The notes below the pieces were generated by a model. That model saw only the letters and a list, made by a program, of their open reading frames with translations. It had not been told where the DNA came from and did not search any database. DNA of 64,000 bases from Nocardiopsis terrae. Its GTDB lineage: Bacteria > Actinomycetota > Actinomycetes > Streptosporangiales > Streptosporangiaceae. The stretch covers positions 62,001 to 126,000 of the forward strand of contig NZ_BMXJ01000004.1 of NCBI RefSeq assembly GCF_014651695.1, written 5' to 3'. Shown here one piece after another: positions 43,975-52,171 of the stretch (the first letter of the stretch is position 1; every line of letters starts with the position of its first letter). Position numbers and translations under genes: made by a program.

Positions 43975-45384
43975 ATGACGAGCACTGCCCTGGCCGCTTC
44001 GAGCCACGAGGCCGACGCCCCCGTCGGCGGCGCTCCGGACGAGGACCGCACCGCCAACGTGGCCCTGGCCGACCTGATCGCCCAGGGGCGCGCTCAGGGA
44101 CACCTGTCCCTCTCCGAACTACGTACCGCTTTCTCCGCGGCCGGAGTCACCTCCAGTGACGGCCGCTCCATCCTGCGTGAACTCACCGAGAACGGGGTCC
44201 GACTCGCCAACGGGGGCGAGGACTCCGCGATGGTGGCCGACTCTGACGCCGAGGACGACGTGCTGGAAAACACTCTGATCGCGACGGTGCCCGACACCGA
44301 CGAGGTACCCCAGGCCACATCCGGCAAGGTCGCACCGCGCAAGGGCCCCTCCACCCGGAGGAAGGCCCGCTCGACGCGGCGCACCAAGAAGGCCGAGACC
44401 GCCCAGGCCACCACCGATCCGGAAACCGGTGAGGCCGACCTCGACGACCAGTCACCCGCCATGGGCGACTCGGTCCACACCTACCTCAAGGCCATCGGGC
44501 GGCGTCAGCTGCTCACCGCCGAGCAGGAGGTCGACCTGGCCAAGCGGGTCGAGGCCGGGCTCTACGCCGAGTACCGGCTCGGGCTGCACGGCGAGGTCGA
44601 CGAGACCGTCGATATGGCCGACGTCGAGCGCGATGAGCTCGAATGGGTGGCCGAGGACGGCCGCAAGGCCAAGTCGCACATGCTCGAGGCCAACCTCCGC
44701 CTGGTCGTGTCCGTGGCCAAGAAGTACAGCGACCGCGGCATGTCGCTGCTGGACGTGGTCCAGGAGGGCAACCTCGGCCTGATCCGCGCCGTGGAGAAGT
44801 TCGACTACACCAAGGGCTTCAAGTTCTCCACCTACGCCATGTGGTGGATCCGCCAGGCCATCCAGCGCGGGTTCGCCGACTCCGCGCGCACCATCCGCCT
44901 GCCCGTGCACGTGCTTGAGCTGCTCAGCAAGGTGAGCCGCCTGGAGCGCGACATGCACCAGGCCCTGGGGCGTGAGCCCACGCCCGAGGAGCTGGCGCTG
45001 GAACTGGACAAGACCCCGACCCAGATCGAGGAGCTGCTACGGGTCACCCGCCAGCCGATCAGCCTGGACTCGACCATCGGTGAGGACGGCGAGACCCGCA
45101 TCGGCGACCTGATCGAGGACGTGGACGCCTCGGAGGCCTCCGAGGTGGTCGACCGCCAGCTCATGGCCGACCAGCTGCGCAACGCGCTGTCGGACCTGGA
45201 GCCGCGCGAGGCGACCATCATGTCCCTCCGGTTCGGGCTGATGGACGGACGGCCGCGGACCCTCGACGAGATCGGCAAGCACCTGGGGCTCACCCGGGAG
45301 CGGATCCGGCAGCTGGAGAAGCAGTCGCTGTCCAAGCTGCGCCACCCCAGCCGCGCCCAGCAACTGCTGGACTTCGCCAGCTAG
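43975..45384 (+). CDS. Sigma-70 family RNA polymerase sigma factor (RpoD/HrdB-like, group 1/2)
   Basis: A 469-residue sigma factor. An N-terminal region 1.1-like segment (LADLIAQGRAQGHLSLSEL) and a basic linker rich in Arg/Lys precede region 1.2 (VHTYLKAIGRRQLLTAEQE). Region 2 (about 240-300) contains FDYTKGFKFSTYAMWWIRQA, and region 4 (about 425-465) LDEIGKHLGLTRERIRQLE. The core (GFADSARTIRLPVHVLELL) departs from HrdB at several positions, so this looks like an alternative primary-like factor, comparable to mycobacterial SigB, rather than the housekeeping one. A very strong RBS (gggagggagg) precedes the ATG. Confidence 0.9.
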   Translation: MTSTALAASSHEADAPVGGAPDEDRTANVALADLIAQGRAQGHLSLSELRTAFSAAGVTSSDGRSILRELTENGVRLANGGEDSAMVADSDAEDDVLENTLIATVPDTDEVPQATSGKVAPRKGPSTRRKARSTRRTKKAETAQATTDPETGEADLDDQSPAMGDSVHTYLKAIGRRQLLTAEQEVDLAKRVEAGLYAEYRLGLHGEVDETVDMADVERDELEWVAEDGRKAKSHMLEANLRLVVSVAKKYSDRGMSLLDVVQEGNLGLIRAVEKFDYTKGFKFSTYAMWWIRQAIQRGFADSARTIRLPVHVLELLSKVSRLERDMHQALGREPTPEELALELDKTPTQIEELLRVTRQPISLDSTIGEDGETRIGDLIEDVDASEASEVVDRQLMADQLRNALSDLEPREATIMSLRFGLMDGRPRTLDEIGKHLGLTRERIRQLEKQSLSKLRHPSRAQQLLDFAS

Positions 45385-45410
45385 GGTCCGCCGGACGCGA
45401 GCCACGGTAG

Positions 45411-45438
45411 GGAGCCGTTCCCCGCGGGGAGCGGCTCC
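45411..45438 (+). terminator. Terminator hairpin after the sigma factor gene
   Basis: GGAGCCGTTCCCC pairs with GGGGAGCGGCTCC (one G-U pair) around a 2-nt turn. Confidence 0.65.
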
Positions 45439-45542
45439 ACCGCTGTCCGGGGGCGGGCCCGGGATCAGGGAGAACCCCGGTTCTCCCCTGGTATCGCCCG
45501 CCGTCGCTGTCCCCTCTCCGCCGCCGGTGCGACCATGGGCAG

Positions 45543-45899
45543 ATGACGAACAACCCCCCGCGGCAACAGGAAGAGATCGCCGCAGCCCTGCGGGCCAGCC
45601 GTGAACTGGGCCCCGAGTACGACGAGGCGATGGCCGCCTCCCTCGTCGAACGCGTCGACGACACCATCGAGGAACGCGTCAAACACCACGTGGCGCGCCA
45701 GGCGGGCGCCAACGACACCGGAAGCAGCCGGGGGCTGCCCGCCAACAACGTGCGGATGGTGCTGTCCCTGGTCTGCCTCGGCATCAGCATCCCCTCGACC
45801 GCGATCGGCGCCGCGATGGCGGGCGCGGGCGGGATGTTCATCGTCTGGGCGGGGCTGATCGCCTTCTACCTGATCTCCGTGAGCGGCCTGCGCCGTTGA
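45543..45899 (+). CDS. Small conserved actinobacterial membrane protein
   Basis: A 118-residue protein with an acidic, helical cytoplasmic N-terminus (residues 1-60, LGPEYDEAMAASLVERVDD) and two membrane helices at about 70-90 and 94-115. The first half resembles uncharacterised membrane proteins common in streptomycetes. No catalytic motif is seen. The ATG has no clear RBS. Confidence 0.75.
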   Translation: MTNNPPRQQEEIAAALRASRELGPEYDEAMAASLVERVDDTIEERVKHHVARQAGANDTGSSRGLPANNVRMVLSLVCLGISIPSTAIGAAMAGAGGMFIVWAGLIAFYLISVSGLRR

Positions 45900-46014
45900 G
45901 CCGGGGACGGCCGGTACGGGGCTGACGGGACACCGCCGGGGCTCCGGGAGCACCGCCGAACGGCCGCCCCCGGAAGCCGGACGGAACCGCGGGGTCCGCC
46001 CCTCCCCGCCCGGC

Positions 46015-46377
46015 TCAGCCCTCCAGCGCGGCGCGCAGGATCTCCACGGCCTCCTCGTGATCCAGCCCCACCCGGGTGATGACCTCGGCGTAGGCCCTGG
46101 CCGCGGCCAGGGCCTCGGCGCGCTGGTCGTCCCCGGCAGCGGCCACAAAGGTGCCGGAACGGCCCCGTGTCTCCACCACCCCGGCCTGTTCGAGTTCCCG
46201 GTAGGCGCGGGCGACGGTGTTCACCGCGACCGAGAGCTGGCCCGCCAGCGCACGGACCGTGGGAAGCCGATACCCGACCGGCAGGTCCCCGTTGGCCGCC
46301 GCGATCGCGACGACGGCCCTGATCTGTTCGTAGGGCGGTACCTTCGACGTTGGATCAATGCGGATGAAATCCGCCAT
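46015..46377 (-). CDS. GntR family transcriptional regulator, YtrA type
   Basis: A 120-residue regulator: winged HTH at about 10-75 (PTVRALAGQLSVAVNTVARAY, GTFVAA) and a short helical C-terminal dimerisation tail, which defines the YtrA subgroup. Such regulators usually control a neighbouring ABC transporter or membrane protein; here the only small membrane gene nearby is the convergent one at 45543. No operator is obvious. Confidence 0.88.
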   Translation of the reverse strand: MADFIRIDPTSKVPPYEQIRAVVAIAAANGDLPVGYRLPTVRALAGQLSVAVNTVARAYRELEQAGVVETRGRSGTFVAAAGDDQRAEALAAARAYAEVITRVGLDHEEAVEILRAALEG

Positions 46378-46447
46378 GTCCTTCTTCGCTCCCCACGTGA
46401 CTTGCCGGTTCTCCGCCCGGAGTCCGGGCAGGTACCAAACCTACGCC

Positions 46448-46594
46448 CACCCGTCGCCCACCACCAACCCTCAACCGACACGCTCACGCGCGCAGCATCC
46501 CCACACCCGTCGCCCACCACCAACCCTCAACCGACACGCTCACGCGCGCAGCATCCCCACACCCGTCGCCCACCACCAACCTCCAACCGACACG
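46448..46594. repeat. 56-bp tandem repeat, about 2.6 copies
   Basis: Copies begin at 46448, 46504 and 46560, each with CACCCGTCGCCCACCACC. The first two are identical over their length; the third diverges after 21 bases and is truncated. It lies in the non-coding gap between two minus-strand genes, 5' of the GntR gene. Confidence 0.9.
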
Positions 46595-46610
46595 ACCAGG
46601 CACACGGAGA

Positions 46611-46637
46611 AGCCCCACGGGGCGGACCCGTGGGGCT
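46611..46637 (-). terminator. Terminator hairpin for the 128-residue protein gene
   Basis: AGCCCCACGGG pairs with CCCGTGGGGCT (11 bp, GCGGA loop), just downstream of the minus-strand gene ending at 46654. Confidence 0.7.
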
Positions 46638-46653
46638 CAGGAGGGGCCGGTGC

Positions 46654-47040
46654 TCACCCGACCGGGCGGGGCACCCCCGGAATACCGTGCAACCGGTGAG
46701 TCTCCCGGGCGGTGAGCAGCCGCTCGGCGACCTGGGTGGCCTGCTTGACCTCGGGCCGGGCCAGGCGCTTACGGCGCTGGATACGGTCACCGTAGCCCTT
46801 GACCCCGACCAGGACGCGCTCCTGCGCGTAGGCGGCGCGCATCGCCTCGGTCAGCGCCTCGTCCAGCTCCACGCCGCGGTCGTGGACCTCCTCGACCGGG
46901 GCGCCCCTGTCCCGCGCCTCGTCCAGGGCCCGCTCGGCCTCGGCCACCGACCTCAGGAACAGGGGCAGGCGCTCGGCCAGCTCCCGGTCCCGGGCGAGGT
47001 GTGTCCGCGCCTTCGTCCTGTCCTGCTTGGCAAGTCGCAT
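46654..47040 (-). CDS. Hypothetical small basic helical protein
   Basis: A 128-residue protein, highly charged and mostly helical (RTHLARDRELAERLPLFLRS, EALTEAMRAAYAQERVLVG), with a basic C-terminal part (GDRIQRRKRLARP). No signal peptide, membrane segment or known domain is visible. The ATG has a GGAGAG RBS seven bases upstream and a terminator follows, so it is likely to be a real gene. I do not recognise its family. Confidence 0.7.
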   Translation of the reverse strand: MRLAKQDRTKARTHLARDRELAERLPLFLRSVAEAERALDEARDRGAPVEEVHDRGVELDEALTEAMRAAYAQERVLVGVKGYGDRIQRRKRLARPEVKQATQVAERLLTARETHRLHGIPGVPRPVG

Positions 47041-47198
47041 GTGCGCTCTCCGTGGGGAGTACCGTCAGCCGTGTCGAGGCAACCCTATGGGTGACGTAGA
47101 TCATCTGGCGAGCCGGGCCGTGAGTCGGTGCTGGCGTCGCGCCGACGCAACTGCCAGCTTTACACCGTCGGCCCCCACGTCCCCCGGAAGGCAGCAGA

Positions 47199-47822
47199 GT
47201 GAGCAGGAACTACGCCGGTCTCAGCCGTGAACGCATCATCATCGAGGCCCTCCACATCATCGCCGGGCGAGGGCTGGGCGGGCTGTCCATGCGCCGCCTG
47301 GGCGACGCCCTGGACGTGGAGGCCATGGCGATCTACCACCACTTCCCCAGGGGCAAGGAGCAGCTGTTCAACGCGATCGCCGCCTACGTCACCACGGCGC
47401 GTGTGGTCAGCGGACTGACCGAGGGGCAGGGCCCGCCCGAGGAGGAGCCGGGTTCGGAGGAGGCCCCCGCGGAGGCGGCCGAAGCCGACGACCGCCCGTG
47501 GGACGAGCGCCTGACCACCTGGGCCGAGGCCTACCGCGCCCGCCTGCTCACCTACTCCGGCGCGCTGTCCCTGCTGATGCACCGTGCGCCGCACACCCTG
47601 GGCGAAGAGGACACGCGGGCGCTCCTGCACACGGCCTTCACCGAAGCCGGTCTGGCCGGGACGGACGTGCCCCGGGCCTGCGACGCCCTGCACTCCTACT
47701 GCCTGGGGTCGGTGGCCCACCAGGTCCGGCACCGGGGGCAGGAGGACTCACCCGAAGAGGCCGAAGCCCTGGCCCGGTTCCGCTTCGGCCTGCGCGCCCT
47801 CCTCGGCGGACTCTCCGGCTGA
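47199..47822 (+). CDS. TetR family transcriptional regulator
   Basis: A 207-residue regulator. The N-terminal HTH (about 9-55: IIIEALHIIAGRGLGGLSMRR and ALDVEAMAIYHHFPRGKEQL) is typical of TetR. The C-terminal ligand domain is helical and contains an acidic Glu/Pro/Ala insert (about 75-100), resembling the TetR_C class. GTG 47199 has a GGAAGG RBS. It converges on the peptide transporter ATPase, and its target is unknown. Confidence 0.88.
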   Translation: MSRNYAGLSRERIIIEALHIIAGRGLGGLSMRRLGDALDVEAMAIYHHFPRGKEQLFNAIAAYVTTARVVSGLTEGQGPPEEEPGSEEAPAEAAEADDRPWDERLTTWAEAYRARLLTYSGALSLLMHRAPHTLGEEDTRALLHTAFTEAGLAGTDVPRACDALHSYCLGSVAHQVRHRGQEDSPEEAEALARFRFGLRALLGGLSG

Positions 47823-47888
47823 CCGGGCCGGGGCACCACGGGGACGCCGTCGGACCGCGGCCCGGCGGCCGACCCGTCCTCCGTCCGG

Positions 47889-49742
47889 TCAGGCGATCCC
47901 CCCGGCCTGCATCCGCACCCGTTCGGCGCGTAGTTGGCGGGCCTCGTCCGGGTCCAGCACCGGAGCCGCGGTCAACAACTGCCGCGTGTACTCACTGCGC
48001 GGACTCTCGTACACCGAGTCACTGTCCCCCATCTCCACCACCTCACCCTTACGCATGACCGCCACCCGATCACTCACCTGACGCACCACCGCCAGATCAT
48101 GAGCCACGAAGATGTACGTCAACCCGAAGTCATCCTGCAACTCCGACAACAACCGCAACACCTGATCCTGCGTGGACACATCCAACGCCGACACCGGCTC
48201 ATCACAGATAATCAACTTCGGCTTGAGAATCAACGCCCGCGCGATCGCGATCCGCTGACGCTGACCCCCCGAGAAAGCGTGCGGGAACCGGTTGTAGTGG
48301 TGCGGCTCCAACCCCACCCGCTCCAACAACTCCTGCACCCGGGCCCGAACCTTCCTCCCGTCCCGCTCCCCCTGCACCTTCAACGCCGTACCGATGCTCT
48401 CCCCGATCGTCAACCGCGGATTCAACGACGAGTACGGGTTCTGGAACACCATCTGCACGTGCTGACGCAACGGACGCAACTCCCGCTCCGCCATATGCGT
48501 GATGTCACGACCCTCGAACTCCACCGACCCCTCGGTGGGCTCCAACAACCGCATGATCATCCGCGACAGGGTGCTCTTACCCGACCCGGACTCACCCACC
48601 ACACCCAGGGTCTCCCCCTTGTGCAGATCGAAACTGACCCCGCGCACCGCCCAGAAATCAGACGACCGGCCCCACGTACCACCGCGGACCCGGAACCGCT
48701 GCGCCACATCCCGCACACGCAACAACGGCTCACCCAGCCCCTCCCCCGGCTCCGCACCGGAGACGGCGGAGGTCCTCGCCTCGTCAGCGCGCTCCCGGCC
48801 GGCCTGGGCGGCCTCCGTCGCCCCCGCGGGCTCCGCCGAGCCGCCCGGGACCCCACCGGAAACCCGCCGGTCCCGTTCGGCCCGGTCGGCGCGGTCCTGG
48901 GCGCGGCGCTCGGCCCGGGAGACCTCCACCCGCGGCACCGCCGCCAAAAGGGCCTGGGTGTAGGGGTGCTCGGGCTCGGAGAGCACCCTGCGCACCCCGC
49001 CCCGCTCCACGGCCTGGCCCTGCTTCATCACGATGACCTCGTCCACCGAACCGGCCACCACGGCCAGGTCGTGCGAGACCAGGATCAGCGCCATGTCCAG
49101 CTCGCGGCGCAACTCGTCCAACAGATCCAGGATCTGGGCCTGCACGGTGACGTCCAGGGCCGTGGTCGGCTCGTCCGCCAGCAGCACCTTGGGATCGCAC
49201 ATCAGACCCATCGCGATCAGCACGCGCTGGCGCATACCGCCGGAGAACTCGTGCGGATAGGAGTTGATCCGGGTGGCGGGCTCGGGGATACCCACCCGCT
49301 CCAGGGACTCCACCGCCCTCTGCCGGGCACGGGCCCGGGACACCTGCGGTCGGTGCACCCGCAGCGCCTCGACCAGCTGGTTGCCGATCGTGTACTGCGG
49401 GTGCAGCGACTGCATGGGGTCCTGGAAGACCATCGCGATGTCGTTGCCGCGCATCGAACGCAGCTTCTTGTCGCTGGCGGCCACCACATCGGTGTCCACG
49501 ACCTCGATGGCGCCGGTGATCCGGGCACGGCTCCCCCGGTGCAGACCCATCAGGGCCAACGAGGTCACACTCTTACCCGAACCCGACTCACCCACGATGC
49601 CCAGGGCACCGCCGGCGGGCACCTCGAAGGAGAGGCCCTTCACCGCGTGGACGTCACCGTCCATCGTCGGGAAGGTCACCCGCAGGTTCTCCACGCGCAC
49701 GACCGCGCCGGAGGCGGCCGGGGGCGAAGGGGATTCGGTCAT
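47889..49742 (-). CDS. Peptide/oligopeptide ABC transporter, fused double ATPase (DppD-DppF type)
   Basis: A 617-residue protein with two complete ATPase domains. The first has Walker A GESGSGKSV (51-59); the second begins after a charged linker (about 280-345) and has GESGSGKST near 383. Both have FSGG signatures (PHEFSGGMRQR, PHAFSGGQRQR) and DEP Walker B motifs. It energises the permeases encoded upstream. The second domain, roughly 47990-48730, uses many TTG, GAT, GGT and CGT codons, unlike the first domain and neighbouring genes, which prefer CTG and GAC; this suggests recombination with another copy. Confidence 0.92.
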   Translation of the reverse strand: MTESPSPPAASGAVVRVENLRVTFPTMDGDVHAVKGLSFEVPAGGALGIVGESGSGKSVTSLALMGLHRGSRARITGAIEVVDTDVVAASDKKLRSMRGNDIAMVFQDPMQSLHPQYTIGNQLVEALRVHRPQVSRARARQRAVESLERVGIPEPATRINSYPHEFSGGMRQRVLIAMGLMCDPKVLLADEPTTALDVTVQAQILDLLDELRRELDMALILVSHDLAVVAGSVDEVIVMKQGQAVERGGVRRVLSEPEHPYTQALLAAVPRVEVSRAERRAQDRADRAERDRRVSGGVPGGSAEPAGATEAAQAGRERADEARTSAVSGAEPGEGLGEPLLRVRDVAQRFRVRGGTWGRSSDFWAVRGVSFDLHKGETLGVVGESGSGKSTLSRMIMRLLEPTEGSVEFEGRDITHMAERELRPLRQHVQMVFQNPYSSLNPRLTIGESIGTALKVQGERDGRKVRARVQELLERVGLEPHHYNRFPHAFSGGQRQRIAIARALILKPKLIICDEPVSALDVSTQDQVLRLLSELQDDFGLTYIFVAHDLAVVRQVSDRVAVMRKGEVVEMGDSDSVYESPRSEYTRQLLTAAPVLDPDEARQLRAERVRMQAGGIA

Positions 49743-49756
49743 CGGGGACGCCTCTC

Positions 49757-50770
49757 TCAGTTGTGGATGCGCACACGCGGGTCGATGAGCGGGTACACCA
49801 GGTCCACGATCAGGTTGCAGATGACGATGAAGAACGCGCCGAACAGGGTCACGCCCAGAATCACCGGCAGGTCGCTCTGGGTGATGGCCTGGACCGCGTA
49901 CCGGCCGATCCCGTTGAGGGAGAACACCTGTTCCGTCAGGACTGCGCCGCCCAGCACCAGGCCCAGGTCCAGACCGAAGATCGTGACGATGGGGGTCAGG
50001 GTGGGGCGCAGCGCGTGCTTGAGCACGACCTTGTACTCGCTCAGGCCCTTGGCCCGCGCGGTGCGGATGTAGTCCTCGTTCAGGGTCTCCAGCATCCCCG
50101 CCCGGGTCTGCCGCGCGTACATGGCCGCGTGCAGGAACGCCAGGGTCAGCCACGGCAGGATCAGCCCCTGCGCCCAACCGAACGGATCCTCGGTGAAGGG
50201 CACGTAGCGCGGGGTGGTGAACAGCCCCCAGGCGTGGACCAGGAAGGCCAGGGTCAGCAGTCCGGTGAAGAAGATCGGCAGGGAGACCCCCGCCAGGGCC
50301 ACCGCCATAGCCAGGCGGTCGAAGACGCTGCCCTTCCACACCGCGGAGACCACCCCCACCGCGATACCGCCGACCAGCCAGATGATCCCCGCTCCCAGGG
50401 CCAGCGAGGCCGTCACCGGCAGCCGGGCGACGATCTCGGGGAAGACCTCCTGGTAGGTCTGGAAGGAGTACCCGAAGCAGGGGGCGGAGCACTCGATCGT
50501 GTCCCGGCCGAACTGGTACTGGGCGCCGAGGAAGATGCCCCGGACGAACTCCCAGAACTGCACGGCGATCGGCTGGTCCAGGCCCAGCCGCGTGATGGTG
50601 GCCTGGATCGCCTCCGGGGTGGGGGCCCGGCCCACGTACATCGTGGCGAGCTGCTCGGTGGTCCGGCCCGCCCACCTGGGCACCACGTAGAAGATGGCGA
50701 AGGTGACCATGGTGACCACGGCCAGGAGCAGCAGACCGGCGCCCAGGCGGCGCAGGATGTAGGTCAGCAA
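49757..50770 (-). CDS. Peptide ABC transporter permease (DppB type)
   Basis: A 337-residue permease with about six helices, starting LTYILRRLGAGLLLLAVVTM. The EAA-type loop is EDYIRTARAKGLSEYKVVLKH. The start is TTG 50770, supported by AGGAAG eight bases upstream and by placing the family's conserved first helix directly after the start. It precedes the double ATPase by 14 nt. Its partner permease and binding protein lie beyond the PI-PLC gene. Confidence 0.9.
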   Translation of the reverse strand: MLTYILRRLGAGLLLLAVVTMVTFAIFYVVPRWAGRTTEQLATMYVGRAPTPEAIQATITRLGLDQPIAVQFWEFVRGIFLGAQYQFGRDTIECSAPCFGYSFQTYQEVFPEIVARLPVTASLALGAGIIWLVGGIAVGVVSAVWKGSVFDRLAMAVALAGVSLPIFFTGLLTLAFLVHAWGLFTTPRYVPFTEDPFGWAQGLILPWLTLAFLHAAMYARQTRAGMLETLNEDYIRTARAKGLSEYKVVLKHALRPTLTPIVTIFGLDLGLVLGGAVLTEQVFSLNGIGRYAVQAITQSDLPVILGVTLFGAFFIVICNLIVDLVYPLIDPRVRIHN

Positions 50771-51075
50771 GGCGCGTGCTTCCTGTCTTCGGTCGCACCT
50801 CGCGTGGCGCCGGTACGCCACGCCCGGCGGCGGGATGGGTGATCCGACGGGTACCGCAACGGCGAACACCCGCCCGGGACGCACACAGTAACGCAGAGTA
50901 CTGAGACGATCACGTATGTGGGCGGTATGCGCGTCGGACCACGCACCGCCGGGAGCCCGTTCCCGGGGCCCGGCCCCGACCGGAGCCGGCAGCCGGCACG
51001 GGGATGACAGTGCCCTCGACCCGTGGCATGGTGATCGGCAGTCCAGGCACGACCGTTCCGAACGAAGGCCCCCTC
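50771..51075. other. Divergent intergenic region, DppB / PI-PLC-like
   Basis: No gene is seen. It must contain the promoters of both the permease-ATPase pair (minus) and the PI-PLC-like gene (plus). I see no clear -10/-35 pair or operator. Confidence 0.4.
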
Positions 51076-52029
51076 TTGCTCCCCTCCTTTGTCCGTGTGC
51101 CCCTGCTGGGCGCGGCCCTGTCCGCCCTTCTCCTGCTCCCCGTACCGGCGGCCGCCGCCGGACCGGCCCCCGCCGCACCCGTGCCCTCGCACGCCGCGTG
51201 GATGGCCGGGGTGCCCGACGGCACCGGCCTGTCGGCCCTGTCCGTTCCCGGCACGCACGACAGCGGCGCCTGGCGCGGCACGGTGTGGTCACGCACCCAG
51301 GACCTGACGATCTCCGGGCAACTCGACTCCGGAGTGCGCTTCCTCGACGTGCGCACGCGCCACTACCGCGACTCCTTCCCCATCCACCACGGTTCGGAGT
51401 ACCTGCACCTCAACTTCACCGACGTGGTCCGCGACGTCAGCGCCTTCCTGGCGCAGAACCCGACCGAGACCGTGCTGGTGCGGATGAAGAAGGAGCACAC
51501 CGAGGAGGAGAACACCCGAAGCTACGAACAGACCCTGAACCACTACATCGAGGAGAACCCCGACACCCGGGACCTCCTGGCCGAGCACCTGTGGGTGCCG
51601 CCGCGGCAGGGCGGCTCCTACGTGCCCGACCTGGGCGAGGTCCGGGGCCGCATCGTCATCGTCCAGGACTTCTCCGCCGCACGCGACTACGGGATCCGCT
51701 GGAACGGCCCCTCGGTCGACCTCCAGGACGACTACCGGGTGCCCACGCTCTTCGACATCCCCGCCAAGTGGGAGAAGGTCCGCGACCACCTGGACGCGGC
51801 CGCCGCGGGCCCGGACGAGGTCCTGTACGTCAACCACCTGAGCGGCAGCGGAGCGCCGTGGGCCAACCCGCGCGAGGTCGCCTGGGGCGCACTGGGCATC
51901 AGCGGCGTCAACGACCGGGCCGCCGGCCACCTGCGCGGCTCCCGGGCGCCCCGCACGGGAGTCGTGGTCATGGACTTCCCCAGCCAGGAGCTGACCGACC
52001 TGGTCCTGGCGCACAACCCGGGGGTGTAG
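51076..52029 (+). CDS. Secreted phosphatidylinositol-specific phospholipase C-like protein
   Basis: A secreted PI-PLC X-domain protein of about 317 residues. From TTG 51076 (GAAGG RBS) it begins with a short basic segment, a hydrophobic core (LLGAALSALLLLP) and cleavage near PAAAAG. The longer frame from ATG 51004 would add 24 residues before the signal and is less likely. Catalytic histidines are H61 in GTHDSGAW and H104/H105 in PIHHGSE; SGVRFLDVRTR is the substrate-binding strand. It may cleave PI or host GPI anchors, or a related lipid. It stands on the strand opposite to the peptide-transporter genes around it. Confidence 0.85.
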   Translation: MLPSFVRVPLLGAALSALLLLPVPAAAAGPAPAAPVPSHAAWMAGVPDGTGLSALSVPGTHDSGAWRGTVWSRTQDLTISGQLDSGVRFLDVRTRHYRDSFPIHHGSEYLHLNFTDVVRDVSAFLAQNPTETVLVRMKKEHTEEENTRSYEQTLNHYIEENPDTRDLLAEHLWVPPRQGGSYVPDLGEVRGRIVIVQDFSAARDYGIRWNGPSVDLQDDYRVPTLFDIPAKWEKVRDHLDAAAAGPDEVLYVNHLSGSGAPWANPREVAWGALGISGVNDRAAGHLRGSRAPRTGVVVMDFPSQELTDLVLAHNPGV

Positions 52030-52088
52030 GTACCGCACCGGTGGACTCCTGCCCGGTGCCCCGGGTCAGGTGCCCGGGGCACGGGAGA

Positions 52089-52141
52089 GGGCAGTGACCG
52101 GGGAACGCGCCCCGCCCCGAGGGGGAACCCGGTCACTGCCC
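52089..52141. terminator. Hairpin between PI-PLC and the peptide-binding protein gene
   Basis: GGGCAGTGACCGGG (52089-52102) pairs with CCCGGTCACTGCCC (52128-52141), 14 bp with a 25-nt loop, between convergent genes. Confidence 0.7.
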
Positions 52142-52171
52142 CGCGGCAGACGCCGCTCTGCCCGCTGTCCC

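Noticed and set aside
43508-43978. A 156-codon frame upstream of the sigma factor gene
   Set aside because: No RBS, no recognisable domain, unusual composition, and it overlaps the likely promoter and RBS of the sigma gene.
46448-46594. CRISPR array
   Set aside because: The repeats are directly adjacent 56-bp units without unique spacers, and no cas gene is present.
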